Shown: positions 1 to 7,629 of the stretch, one piece after another
Layout: each line of letters starts with the position of its first letter
Numbering within the stretch: position 1 is the first letter of the stretch
Translations under genes and position numbers: made by a program
Assembly (NCBI GenBank): GCA_011525095.1
Contig: WTIV01000053.1
Span: 4,981 to 29,751, forward strand
Reading direction: 5' to 3'
DNA: 24,771 nucleotides
Origin: Methanobacteriota archaeon
GTDB lineage: Archaea; Thermoplasmatota; Poseidoniia; Poseidoniales; Poseidoniaceae
The notes under the pieces: generated by a model
What the model was told of the DNA's origin: nothing
What the model saw: the letters and a program-made list of their open reading frames with translations, nothing else
The model's database searches: none

Positions 1-1
1 A

Positions 2-520
2 AACGATGACTCGGTTATCGATGAAGATAACCAAATCGAAGCCACTCCTGAGGTTTCAAAGGAAGTCGAAACTACGCATGAAATTCCAGATACTGTAGAG
101 TCCATTGAAGAGCCAATCGTGGAAGAAAAAATAGTCCACTCTACTGAAGTTGACGCTACTGGAGAAATGTCTGATGAAATTGACACAGAATTCGAGAGAC
201 TACTACTTGAAATGGAAGGAGCAAGATTCTCTAGCGAAAGAAAGGCTTTGATGGAGAAACAAACCAGTGAATTCCTTGTAACTCTAAAGATTGAGAAAAT
301 GGAGAGAACACTTCTTGGAGACCCCAAATATCGTGGTGGGCAATCTGTCCATGGACTATTGGATGGGGGGCCATATATCGGAGTCGTGAAAGTTCCAGTT
401 GAAATGGATGAGAAGATTTTGTCCTTCAAAGTGGGAGATGAAATCCAATTATGGGCTAGCCTGGTCGACTTTTCACCGAGTCTAAAGCGACCTGTACTAG
501 AATCAAGTGAGATTGTCTGA
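2..520 (+). CDS. Acidic protein of unknown function, 5'-truncated by the window edge
   Basis: The reading frame is open from base 2 with no start needed, so this is the C-terminal part of a longer gene; the GTG at 119 is only an internal codon. The visible first 60 or so residues are rich in Glu, Asp, Thr and Pro and look like a disordered linker. They are followed by a short helical stretch (around FERLLLEMEGARF). The last 75 residues alternate hydrophobic and polar residues, ending near VGDEIQLWASLVDF, and suggest a small beta-rich domain, possibly OB-like. I do not recognise the family. A small membrane-protein gene follows 39 bases downstream on the same strand. That the frame is coding is well supported by its openness and composition; any function would be a guess. 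Confidence 0.7.
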   Translation, partial: NDDSVIDEDNQIEATPEVSKEVETTHEIPDTVESIEEPIVEEKIVHSTEVDATGEMSDEIDTEFERLLLEMEGARFSSERKALMEKQTSEFLVTLKIEKMERTLLGDPKYRGGQSVHGLLDGGPYIGVVKVPVEMDEKILSFKVGDEIQLWASLVDFSPSLKRPVLESSEIV

Positions 521-559
521 CGGCTGAAAACTTAAGCCACTTGTTCGAGGTCAAAAATC

Positions 560-910
560 ATGGTAAGTGTTGATTCAGGTAAGTCTGGATCAAAACCTGA
601 GTCTGTTTCAATCAATCCTTCTGGCAAAACAGTTTATTCTAGATCTTCAAAATCTAGGAACAAAGTTGATGAAAAATCAAAGCCTGTAAGCGATTTAACC
701 CTTCTTGGATTGGGAATAATTCTGTTTGTAATACTAGTTTTGCCTACGAATGGAGATGGCATGGTTTGCTTCATCCCATTGATGATTTTGTTCGCATTGA
801 AAGATATACTCAAGATCCCAACAAAGGTTTTCATTGGATTATTGGCAATAATCGGGGTTCTTCTCGCATACTGGTTCATCAATGCCATGGTAGGCATTGG
901 AATGTACTGA
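560..910 (+). CDS. Small membrane protein of unknown function
   Basis: This encodes 116 residues from an ATG. The first 45 residues are Ser/Lys-rich and polar, so this end is probably cytoplasmic or disordered. Three hydrophobic stretches follow, near residues 46-62, 69-85 and 90-113, separated by very short loops. There are no cysteines or recognisable catalytic motifs apart from C70 inside the second hydrophobic stretch. It lies 39 bases after the acidic gene on the same strand and could be cotranscribed with it. It ends ten bases before the stop of the convergent acyl-CoA dehydrogenase gene. No family is recognised. The hydrophobic pattern makes it a credible real gene rather than a chance frame. 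Confidence 0.6.
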   Translation: MVSVDSGKSGSKPESVSINPSGKTVYSRSSKSRNKVDEKSKPVSDLTLLGLGIILFVILVLPTNGDGMVCFIPLMILFALKDILKIPTKVFIGLLAIIGVLLAYWFINAMVGIGMY

Positions 911-920
911 GACGTTCAAA

Positions 921-2093
921 TCAGGGCTTAATCGCTCTTGCAATGACAATTCTCTGTACCTCTTGTGTACCTTCATAGATTTGTGTAATCTTAGCATCCC
1001 TGAAGAATCTCTCTACTGGGAATTCCTTGGTGTATCCGTAACCGCCTAGAACCTGAATCGCTCTCTCAGTCACCCACATTGCGGTATCACCAGCGTACAA
1101 TTTAGCCATACTAGCCTCTTTGGTGTGTCTTGGACCACCATTTTCGTAGTGCTCCTCCTTTGCCCATGATGCCTTGTAAACAAGAAGTCTCGCTGCATCG
1201 ATTCTTGTTGCCATGTCCGCCAAGTAAGATGTAATCATCTGGTGGTGTGCGATTGGCTTTCCGAATGCCTCTCTCTCATGTGAATACTTCAGAGCTGCCT
1301 CGTAAGCACCCTGTGCGATTCCTAGAGCTTGGGCAGCGATACCAATTCTAGAATTGTCTAGTGCGTTCATTGCAATTGCGAATCCATTGCCGGATCCCTT
1401 GATTACGTTCTCAACAGGAACCTTACAGTTTTCAAGGACAAGGGTACAAGTGTCCGATGAACGGATTCCTAATTTGTCTTCTTTCTTGCCAACGCTAAAT
1501 CCTTCATAGGATTGCTCGACAATGAACGCAGTGCTTCCACCGTGCTTCTTTACACCGTAATCAGGATGGTCAACATCCTTTGCGAATAGCACATAGATTT
1601 GGGCTTGTGCACCATTTGTAACCCACATCTTTTCTCCGTTGAGAATGTAATGAGTTCCGTCATCTGACAACTTAGCCTTGCACACCATTGCTGCAGCGTC
1701 AGTACCTGCGCCTGCTTCAGAGAGTGAGTAAGCACCTACTTCGCCCGCTGCTAGGCGAGGGAGGTAGTTTTGCTTCTGTTCTTCATTGCCGTGCAAAGCG
1801 ATGGTTTTTGCACACAGCCCTACGTGGACACAGAACATTACAGCAAAGGAAGGGTCGACTCTTGCTAGTTCCTCAATGATGATTGATTCACAGATGTCAT
1901 CGACTGGGTTTCCACCGTATTCTTCTGGGATTGTAATTCCTTGCAGACCATACTCGATAAACTGCTTCCATTCTTCCGCTGGAGGAATTTGATTTGCGTC
2001 TCTGTGCTCTATTGTTGGGGGCAAGACTGACTCTGCAAAGTCCCTTACCATCTCGCGAATCATTTGCTGTTCATCCGTCTCCTCGAAGCGCAT
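921..2093 (-). CDS. Acyl-CoA dehydrogenase
   Basis: This is an FAD-dependent enzyme of about 390 residues that introduces the alpha-beta double bond into acyl-CoA, the first step of beta-oxidation or of branched-chain amino acid breakdown, passing electrons to ETF. Visible family hallmarks are the helical N-terminal domain, the substrate/FAD signature YSLSEAGAGTDAA near residues 122-134, the WVTNGA segment, and the C-terminal AIQVLGGYGYTKE and IYEGT motifs. The glutamate of IYEGT (about E374) is in the position of the catalytic base of short- and medium-chain members. An in-frame start exists at 2177, but the ATG at 2093 gives the usual N-terminus (MRFEETDEQQ), and a TATA-like box lies 24-29 bases before it. 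The chain-length preference cannot be read from sequence. No ETF or thiolase gene is nearby. Confidence 0.93.
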   Translation of the reverse strand: MRFEETDEQQMIREMVRDFAESVLPPTIEHRDANQIPPAEEWKQFIEYGLQGITIPEEYGGNPVDDICESIIIEELARVDPSFAVMFCVHVGLCAKTIALHGNEEQKQNYLPRLAAGEVGAYSLSEAGAGTDAAAMVCKAKLSDDGTHYILNGEKMWVTNGAQAQIYVLFAKDVDHPDYGVKKHGGSTAFIVEQSYEGFSVGKKEDKLGIRSSDTCTLVLENCKVPVENVIKGSGNGFAIAMNALDNSRIGIAAQALGIAQGAYEAALKYSHEREAFGKPIAHHQMITSYLADMATRIDAARLLVYKASWAKEEHYENGGPRHTKEASMAKLYAGDTAMWVTERAIQVLGGYGYTKEFPVERFFRDAKITQIYEGTQEVQRIVIARAIKP

Positions 2094-2116
2094 GTTACGG
2101 GCCAAATCGTTAGAGC

Positions 2117-2122
2117 ATTTTA
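2117..2122 (-). promoter_or_regulatory. TATA-like box of the acyl-CoA dehydrogenase gene
   Basis: Read on the minus strand this is TAAAAT within CCCTAAAATGC. It lies 24-29 bases before the ATG at 2093, the spacing expected of an archaeal TATA box on a leaderless transcript. No Shine-Dalgarno sequence precedes that ATG, which agrees. Confidence 0.4.
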
Positions 2123-2159
2123 GGGATGCGCCTTGGCAATTCACTTTTGCAGTGCGTTC

Positions 2160-2167
2160 ATATATTA
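2160..2167 (+). promoter_or_regulatory. TATA box of the GcvH-like gene
   Basis: ATATATTA is the strongest TATA-like sequence in the short divergent region and begins 38 bases before the ATG at 2198. Transcription would start near 2190, giving a leader of only a few bases. This is a position-based inference. Confidence 0.45.
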
Positions 2168-2197
2168 CCTGCCTCACGGCGGCTCAAGGTTGATACC

Positions 2198-2599
2198 ATG
2201 GATGAAGAAGTCATGGAATTCGGCATCGCTCACAGCCGCAAGTACTCTAGGGACCACCTATGGTACCAGGAAAAGGATGACCGCTTGGTAATCGGAGTAT
2301 CAGATTACCTTGCCGCTGATATAGGAGAAATCCTCAGAGTTATCCTTCCACACGCTGAAACCGAAGTCGATGAAGAGCAAAATTTGTTTTCAATCTGGAC
2401 AGCTGAAGAAAAACTCACCTTCCCGAGTCCCTTCGCTGGCGAGATTGCAGAAGTGAACGGCGAAGTAGAGATTAACCCAGAACTGGTAAATGACTCGCCA
2501 TACGACTTAGGGTGGATTATTATTCTAAATCCTCACGATGTTGATATGGAAAATCTCCTGGAACCCGACGAGTACGTCGATTTCCTAGCAGAAGGCTGA
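2198..2599 (+). CDS. GcvH-like lipoyl-domain protein lacking the canonical lysine
   Basis: This 133-residue protein matches glycine cleavage H protein over its whole length. It has the N-terminal KYSRDHLWY (family: YTxxHEW), a GVSDYLAADIGEI stretch (family: GITxxAQxxLGDI), the lipoyl hairpin, and a C-terminal PYDLGWIIIL segment. H proteins shuttle the aminomethyl group between the P, T and L proteins on a lipoyl-lysine arm. An ungapped comparison with the usual SIESVKA hairpin puts Glu70 where the lipoylated lysine should be; the nearest lysine is K72, two residues on. It may be unlipoylated, or modified at K72. No gcvP, gcvT or lipoate ligase gene is in view. The ATG at 2198 is preferred over the in-frame start at 2126 because homology begins there and the longer form would run across its own promoter. 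Confidence 0.85.
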   Translation: MDEEVMEFGIAHSRKYSRDHLWYQEKDDRLVIGVSDYLAADIGEILRVILPHAETEVDEEQNLFSIWTAEEKLTFPSPFAGEIAEVNGEVEINPELVNDSPYDLGWIIILNPHDVDMENLLEPDEYVDFLAEG

Positions 2600-2637
2600 A
2601 TCGCATTCCGGAAAAAGAATAGAACCGGTGTGATTTG

Positions 2638-3744
2638 ATGGACCTTGAAAGACACGATTTCGAACTCGATGAATTAATCGAGAGAATCAAAGGACACGAT
2701 CACCGGCTTGTTGCTCTACAGATACCTGAGGGCCTGAAAATGCAGGCCTTGGAAATGATGGATGAAATCGAAGATGAAACCTCGGCTAAGGTAATTCTTG
2801 CCGCAGACCCATGTTATGGAGCATGTGATTTAGTTCATGATAAAATGAAAATGATGGGTGTCGAATTAGTCGCACACATGGGCCATTCACAGATGAACAT
2901 CGATTCAGGAATGCCTACTCAATTCATCAACGTAACGTACGATGGTGACCCTGCGATAGACCCAGTTCTACCAATTCTTGCTCAGCACAGAGCAATCGCT
3001 CAATCAAGACTTGCAGAGAACAATGCTGGCGATTTAAGCGAAGAAGAAGCCCAGGAGAGATTTTTGGATGCTGTTGGCAGGATTGCTCCTCTAAAAGGTG
3101 CTAAATTGGGACTCGTTGCATCCATTCAGCATCTGCATTTGGTTTTCGATTACAAGAAACGTTTCGAAGACGCTGGATTTGAGGTCGAAGTTCCCGTTGG
3201 TGGCGCTAGGCTAACCTTCCCTGGACAAGTTTTGGGCTGCAATTACTCTGGTGACGATGATGAAATTGGACATTATCTCTTCCTTGGTAGCGGCGACTTC
3301 CACCCGATTGGACTTGCCTTACATACTGGAAAGCCTCTCGCTATGCTCGACCCCTACACAGGAGACGCTACTGAGATGGGTGCTGAAAGGATTGAAAGAA
3401 TCTTGAGACAACGATTTGGATTGATAATGGCAATCCAGGACTCACAGAATTTTGCTATTCTAATCGGAGAAAAACCGGGTCAGATGAGGCGAAGTCTAGC
3501 ACTCAAACTGAAGAGAACTCTTGCAAAGCACGGCAAGAAAGGATACCTGCTAGCCTTAGAGCATGTAGGACCTGAGTTGATTGATTTCTATCCAGTGGAC
3601 GCATTTGTTAACACAGCATGTCCAAGAATTGCTATCGATGACTCAGTCAAATACGCAAAACCACTAGTTACTCCGTTCGAACTAGAAGTCGCACTCGGAG
3701 AAAAGAAGTGGGAAACTGGATATCAGTTCGATGAGATACCTTGA
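2638..3744 (+). CDS. dph2: 2-(3-amino-3-carboxypropyl)histidine synthase (diphthamide synthesis)
   Basis: Archaeal Dph2 is a homodimeric, non-classical radical-SAM enzyme. It transfers the 3-amino-3-carboxypropyl group of S-adenosylmethionine to a histidine of elongation factor 2, the first step of diphthamide formation. The three cysteines that hold its 4Fe-4S cluster are present, one per repeat domain: C59 in DPCYGACDL, C201 in VLGCNYSG and C328 in TACPRIAIDD. C59 matches the numbering of the characterised Pyrococcus enzyme. Length (368 residues) is slightly above typical archaeal forms. A TTG lies one codon upstream, but the ATG at 2638 is the natural start. The gene heads a plus-strand run of information-processing genes, and its substrate EF-2 belongs to the same translation apparatus as S6e and aIF2-gamma downstream. 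Confidence 0.93.
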   Translation: MDLERHDFELDELIERIKGHDHRLVALQIPEGLKMQALEMMDEIEDETSAKVILAADPCYGACDLVHDKMKMMGVELVAHMGHSQMNIDSGMPTQFINVTYDGDPAIDPVLPILAQHRAIAQSRLAENNAGDLSEEEAQERFLDAVGRIAPLKGAKLGLVASIQHLHLVFDYKKRFEDAGFEVEVPVGGARLTFPGQVLGCNYSGDDDEIGHYLFLGSGDFHPIGLALHTGKPLAMLDPYTGDATEMGAERIERILRQRFGLIMAIQDSQNFAILIGEKPGQMRRSLALKLKRTLAKHGKKGYLLALEHVGPELIDFYPVDAFVNTACPRIAIDDSVKYAKPLVTPFELEVALGEKKWETGYQFDEIP

Positions 3745-3798
3745 GAGGGTCTTCTGAGTTGAAAGTTCAATAACCATAGACGATGACCATCTGTAGTC

Positions 3799-4983
3799 AT
3801 GAGTTCATATCTAGACCGCATCGGTGCGGGATTAATCCTCAGCAAACCAGAGGTTTTTGGCTTTGATTACGTTCCAGAAACCTTGGTTTGTAGGGAAGAC
3901 CTGCAGGGAGAATTAGCTGCAATACTAGGCAGTATCGCACACCCTGAAGGAACAGGTAGGGTGGTGATTACCGGCCCGGTTGGTTCCGGTAAAACCGTAT
4001 TAGCAAAGCGTTTCTGTCACGACATCATTCGGCACTTGAGCGATAAAAGGAATATTAAACAGGTCCACGTTAACTGCAGAAACGCTGCTACTCCATCAAG
4101 AGTTATGCAAAAAATTGTCCAAGATCTTGACCCCGGCCATCCTGACCGTGGTCTTGGAGTTGGAGAATTACTAACCAGTTTGAGAAGGATGTTACAAAGC
4201 AGTAACACTCACCTAATCGTCGTACTTGATGAGGTGGACCACCTATTGAGGCGCTCCGGCGATGACATCATCTACAAACTTATGAGAATCGACGAGGATA
4301 GAGAAGGTGTTGGCACACTCTCTACAATTATGATCAGCCAGGAGCAAGTACTAGACTTACTCGAAAATGCTGTTTTATCGCGGGTTGGTAGGTCAAACCA
4401 CGTCAGAGTCCCTCCATATGATGAAAACGGACTCAAGAGAATTATCGAACAGAGAATGAATCTAGGTTTGGTTACAGGTACCTGTCCTACAGAGATTCTC
4501 GATTTGATTTCACAGGCAGCTGCACCTTCCGGTGATGCACGCCAAGCAATAGAACTCTTGGAGGGAGCTGCAAAGCGCGCTGAGGCCGCAGGTCGCTCAA
4601 TTATAGAGGCAAAAGATGTTCAGAGAACAGTAGTCACGATGCCTGCAAATGTGGATTCTTTGAATATCGAAAATTTGCCGCCCCATGCAATGATGATTTT
4701 GCTAGGATTGTGCAGACGTCTGAAGAAAGAGGAACGCGTGACAAGCGGCGAGGCAGAAAAGCTGTATCACGTTGTCTGCGAGGAATATGACCAGTCACCT
4801 AAAGGGCACACTACACTTTGGAAGCATCTGAAGCGTCTGGCACAAGAAGACATCATCGTGACAAAGACCGCTAAATCAGAAGTAGGAAGAGGCAGGACAC
4901 AACATATTTCGATGCCTCATATGCTTCCCAGTGACGTGGAAAGACGTCTTGAAACACTGATTCCAAGTCGACTACGCCGTTAA
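3799..4983 (+). CDS. cdc6: Orc1/Cdc6 replication initiator
   Basis: This AAA+ ATPase (394 residues) recognises the replication origin and loads MCM helicase. Walker A GPVGSGKT is at residues 59-66 and Walker B LIVVLDEVD at 139-147. A sensor-1 position lies in the ISQ segment near 179-181, an arginine-finger region at SRV (194-196), and a sensor-2 motif GDARQ at 245-249. The C-terminal third (about 295-390) is a winged helix with TLWKHLKRLAQEDII followed by a basic GRGRTQ wing, which binds origin DNA. All catalytic residues look intact, unlike the AAA protein at 8945-10528. Only 54 bases separate it from dph2, and no repeated origin recognition boxes are visible there, so the window gives no evidence that an origin sits next to it. 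Confidence 0.92.
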   Translation: MSSYLDRIGAGLILSKPEVFGFDYVPETLVCREDLQGELAAILGSIAHPEGTGRVVITGPVGSGKTVLAKRFCHDIIRHLSDKRNIKQVHVNCRNAATPSRVMQKIVQDLDPGHPDRGLGVGELLTSLRRMLQSSNTHLIVVLDEVDHLLRRSGDDIIYKLMRIDEDREGVGTLSTIMISQEQVLDLLENAVLSRVGRSNHVRVPPYDENGLKRIIEQRMNLGLVTGTCPTEILDLISQAAAPSGDARQAIELLEGAAKRAEAAGRSIIEAKDVQRTVVTMPANVDSLNIENLPPHAMMILLGLCRRLKKEERVTSGEAEKLYHVVCEEYDQSPKGHTTLWKHLKRLAQEDIIVTKTAKSEVGRGRTQHISMPHMLPSDVERRLETLIPSRLRR

Positions 4984-5010
4984 TAATCCCATTTATGTCG
5001 CACAAAGGGG

Positions 5011-5018
5011 CTAAATAC
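5011..5018 (+). promoter_or_regulatory. Possible TATA box for the rps6e transcript
   Basis: CTAAATAC, preceded by a GGGG run, is the best TATA-like sequence between cdc6 and rps6e. It would place a transcription start near 5040, about 15 bases before the ATG. Weakly supported. Confidence 0.3.
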
Positions 5019-5055
5019 CCGTCCCATGTCGGCAGGCTGCTCAAGAGTTGATAAC

Positions 5056-5535
5056 ATGGCAGATGGTACTTTCGTCGCAGTGGTCAATGACACAAATCCA
5101 AACAACGGAGGACGCTCCTACAACCTAACGGTTAGTGGGAACAACCAATCCCAATTCCTAGGTAAGAGAATCGGCGACGTAGTCGATGGTATCTTCGTCG
5201 GAGAAGGTGACAAAACTCTTGCAGGATACAAATTAGAAATCACCGGTGGTTCCGATAAAACTGGAACACCAATGAGGTCTGACTTGGATGGTGGAACTCG
5301 CCAATCAGTTCTTGTAACCGCTTCAACCGGTTTCAAAGGACACAACCTAGTTCACAAGGCAAAGGGTGGAGAGAAGAAGAGATTCCGCTACAAGCCTGAC
5401 GGAATGCGCAAGAGACGCAACTTCCGTGGAAATACAATCACCCAAGATACCCGACAAATCAATCTCAAAGTAATCGAGGCTGCAAACAAGAGCCTCGCTG
5501 ACATCCTCGGCGCTGATGAGGAGAGCAGTGAGTGA
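5056..5535 (+). CDS. rps6e: Small-subunit ribosomal protein S6e
   Basis: S6e is an archaeal/eukaryotic protein of the 30S subunit. The N-terminal half has the family pattern of short beta strands (FVAVVND, GRSYNLTV) with the FLGKRIGDVVDG segment. The middle carries GSDKTGTPM, followed by the basic stretch GMRKRRNFRGNTI and QINLKVIE, which is diagnostic. The start at 5056 is chosen because homology begins there; the in-frame ATG at 5026 would add ten unrelated residues. At 159 residues it is longer than many archaeal S6e proteins, because of an extra acidic tail ending EESSE. It is followed 41 bases later by the aIF2-gamma gene, an order well known in archaea, so the two are probably cotranscribed. 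Confidence 0.93.
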   Translation: MADGTFVAVVNDTNPNNGGRSYNLTVSGNNQSQFLGKRIGDVVDGIFVGEGDKTLAGYKLEITGGSDKTGTPMRSDLDGGTRQSVLVTASTGFKGHNLVHKAKGGEKKRFRYKPDGMRKRRNFRGNTITQDTRQINLKVIEAANKSLADILGADEESSE

Positions 5536-5576
5536 AGCCGCGAGGCTGATCTTGAGGTATTGGGGGTAAGGGAAGC

Positions 5577-6815
5577 ATGGCACGCAAGCTTCCTGCACAA
5601 CCCGAAGTCAACATTGGCCTGGTCGGACACGTAGACCACGGTAAAACCACTCTAACTCAGGCTCTATCTGGAGTTTGGACCGATACTCATTCAGAAGAAA
5701 GAAAGCGTGGTATTTCTATCAAACTAGGATATGCAGACACTGCTTTCTACAAAACCAGTGATGACGAGTATTACGCAACAGGTAAGAGACCTGGTGGCGG
5801 AAATGACGATGCAACCGAATTGCAGAGAGTTGTATCATTCGTAGACGCACCCGGGCACGAGACTCTGATGGCGATTATGATCACCGGGGCCAGCATCATG
5901 GATGGTGCAATGTTGATGGTTGCAGCAAATGAAACTTGCCCGCAACCCCAGACAAGAGAACACTTGATGGCTCTAGAAATTGCGGGAATCGAGAATATAG
6001 TAATCGTTCAAAATAAAATCGACTTAGTTAGTCGAGAAAGGGCACTAGAATCCCATAAAGAAATCAAGGATTTCCTGAAAGGAACTATTGCTGAAAATTC
6101 ACCGATTATCCCAGTATCTGCTCACCACGATGTGAACCTAGACATCTTAATCCAAGCAATTGAGGCGACAATTCCTACACCTGACCGCTCACAAGACAAG
6201 CGTGCAATCATGCACGTAGCACGCTCGTTTGACATTAACAAGCCTGGTACTCGCCCGACCAAGTTGAAAGGAGGAGTAATCGGGGGCAGTATAGTTGAAG
6301 GTCAATTCAACATCGATGATGAGATTCTCATAGGACCTGGAAGAAAAATTGAGAAAGGTAACAAGGTTCACTACGAGCCAATTCGCTCTAAGGTAATCAG
6401 CATGCAAGGTGGAGGCTTGAATCTTGACAACATGCATGCTGGTGGACTTTGTGGAATGGCAACACCACTAGATCCTGCAATTACAACTGCAGATAATCTA
6501 TCTGGACAAGTCGTTGCAAAGGTTGGAGACCTTCCAGAAGTAAGAGACACCGTGGATATAGCTGTCAACCTTATGGAGAATATGGTTGCTGGAGAAGGAG
6601 AAGATGCTTCACCGATTATGCCTCTTCGCTCTAATGAGATGTTGATGGTAAACGTAGCAACTGCAACTAGCGTGGGAGTCGTTTCAAACGTTAAGAAAGG
6701 CAAAGCAACTCTATCCCTGCGCTTACCAATCTGTGCTGACAGCGGTCAAAGAATCTCATTATCACGACGCGTAGGTTCTAGATGGCGACTTATCGGGCAC
6801 GGAACAATCGAGTGA
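5577..6815 (+). CDS. eif2g: Translation initiation factor 2 subunit gamma (aIF2-gamma)
   Basis: This is the GTPase subunit of archaeal IF2, which delivers initiator methionyl-tRNA to the small ribosomal subunit. The 412-residue length is standard. GTPase motifs are G1 GHVDHGKT (residues 17-24), G2 in the KRGISIKLGYAD segment, G3 DAPGHE, G4 NKID and G5 SAHH. Two beta-barrel domains follow, with VARSFDINKPGT opening domain II. The cysteine zinc knuckle seen after the G2 region in many archaeal and eukaryotic members is absent: the stretch between YADTAFY and the G3 motif has no cysteine. It lies between rps6e and a PIN-domain gene with gaps of 41 and 5 bases, consistent with one translation operon. 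Confidence 0.95.
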   Translation: MARKLPAQPEVNIGLVGHVDHGKTTLTQALSGVWTDTHSEERKRGISIKLGYADTAFYKTSDDEYYATGKRPGGGNDDATELQRVVSFVDAPGHETLMAIMITGASIMDGAMLMVAANETCPQPQTREHLMALEIAGIENIVIVQNKIDLVSRERALESHKEIKDFLKGTIAENSPIIPVSAHHDVNLDILIQAIEATIPTPDRSQDKRAIMHVARSFDINKPGTRPTKLKGGVIGGSIVEGQFNIDDEILIGPGRKIEKGNKVHYEPIRSKVISMQGGGLNLDNMHAGGLCGMATPLDPAITTADNLSGQVVAKVGDLPEVRDTVDIAVNLMENMVAGEGEDASPIMPLRSNEMLMVNVATATSVGVVSNVKKGKATLSLRLPICADSGQRISLSRRVGSRWRLIGHGTIE

Positions 6816-6820
6816 TTTTC

Positions 6821-7180
6821 ATGAAAAAGGTCCTTGTTGATGCCTGCGGCTGGGTCGCAGTCATCGAGGCTGGAATAAACATCGACCTCGCTTTGCTAGA
6901 ATGTTGCGGTTACAAAGACTTGGCAATAGTCCCCAATGTGATTTCAGAATTACAATCATTAAACAATCCAAAATTAATGATTTCAATGTTAGAAGCAAAG
7001 TCTGAGATGTTGGTAGCACCAATCGATTCTGGAAAACATACTGACGACCAATTATTCGCCGTGGCTGTGGAAAATAATTGGCCAATATTGACCGTTGATA
7101 CCGAATTAAAACGCCGACTATCAAAGTCGAACCTAAACTGGGTTGAAGTGAGTGGCAGAACTCATCTTAGAATGGTTTGA
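6821..7180 (+). CDS. Fcf1/Utp24-like PIN-domain nuclease
   Basis: This 119-residue PIN-domain protein is probably a Mg-dependent RNase in rRNA processing. The acidic residues that build a PIN active site are visible: an N-terminal Asp in VLVDACGW, a Glu in NVISELQSL, an Asp pair in HTDDQLFAVAVE, and a late Asp in LTVDTELKRRL. The last motif and the ending resemble archaeal Fcf1-like proteins, whose genes commonly follow aIF2-gamma. The ATG at 6821 is five bases after the aIF2-gamma stop and gives the natural hydrophobic first strand; an earlier in-frame codon at 6782 lies inside the upstream gene and is rejected. It could instead be the toxin of a VapBC pair, but no antitoxin-like gene adjoins it, and gene order favours the ribosome-related role. 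Confidence 0.82.
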   Translation: MKKVLVDACGWVAVIEAGINIDLALLECCGYKDLAIVPNVISELQSLNNPKLMISMLEAKSEMLVAPIDSGKHTDDQLFAVAVENNWPILTVDTELKRRLSKSNLNWVEVSGRTHLRMV

Positions 7181-7202
7181 TTACATATGCCGGTGATTAA
7201 TT

Positions 7203-7209
7203 CATATAC
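7203..7209 (+). promoter_or_regulatory. TATA box for a leaderless GTG-start gene
   Basis: CATATAC lies 22-28 bases before the GTG at 7231 in an AT-rich gap. No ribosome binding site is present, so the transcript probably begins at or next to the start codon. Confidence 0.45.
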
Positions 7210-7230
7210 TGAAATAATTACATACAAATT

Positions 7231-7629
7231 GTGTCGACTCAAAAATCTGTAGGTTTTGACAATACAACCGACTCTGATAACCATGAAATGATTGACTTGC
7301 TAATCTCTTTGGGAGTCGGCCATAACATTGCTAAAACGCTAATTTGCTTACACAAGTATGGACCTTCAAAGTCAATCGATTTGCAGAGATGTTGTGAATT
7401 GAGGCAACCAGATGTTTCAATCGCAATTAATAGATTAAACGAACTTGGTGTGATTAATATCGTCCCTATGAATAGCAATGGAAGAGGTAGACCATCCCAC
7501 ATCTATGAATTATCCATGCCACTAGATGAGGCACTGGTACCATTTAGACGGCAAGCAAGTGAAAAATTGATCCTGATTCAAAATCAATTGTCTAGACTAG
7601 CAGAACTTGCTAGCACACACTCAAACTAA
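7231..7629 (+). CDS. Winged-helix transcriptional regulator (MarR/TrmB-like)
   Basis: This is a 132-residue DNA-binding protein starting with GTG. A winged helix-turn-helix spans roughly residues 20-95: helices in MIDLLISLGVGHNIAKTLI and SKSIDLQRC, a recognition helix in QPDVSIAINRLNELG, and a wing around NSNGRGRPSHIYEL. The remaining C-terminal helix (PFRRQASEKLILIQNQLSRL) is of the kind that makes a dimer interface in MarR, PadR and TrmB relatives. Its target and ligand are unknown. It appears to have its own promoter. The stop codon overlaps that of the convergent DUF357 gene by four bases. Confidence 0.75.
   Translation: MSTQKSVGFDNTTDSDNHEMIDLLISLGVGHNIAKTLICLHKYGPSKSIDLQRCCELRQPDVSIAINRLNELGVINIVPMNSNGRGRPSHIYELSMPLDEALVPFRRQASEKLILIQNQLSRLAELASTHSN

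Noticed and set aside
2126..2197. Longer N-terminus for the GcvH-like protein
   Set aside because: The extra residues run across the promoter shared with the divergent gene and have no counterpart in H proteins.
3745..3798. Possible replication origin next to cdc6
   Set aside because: Only 54 bases are available, with no repeated or inverted origin-box sequences and no AT-rich unwinding stretch; the downstream gap at 4984-5055 shows none either.
6821..7629. PIN gene plus helix-turn-helix gene as a toxin-antitoxin pair
   Set aside because: The order is wrong for VapBC, the regulator has its own promoter and a winged-helix rather than antitoxin fold, and the PIN gene is tied to aIF2-gamma.
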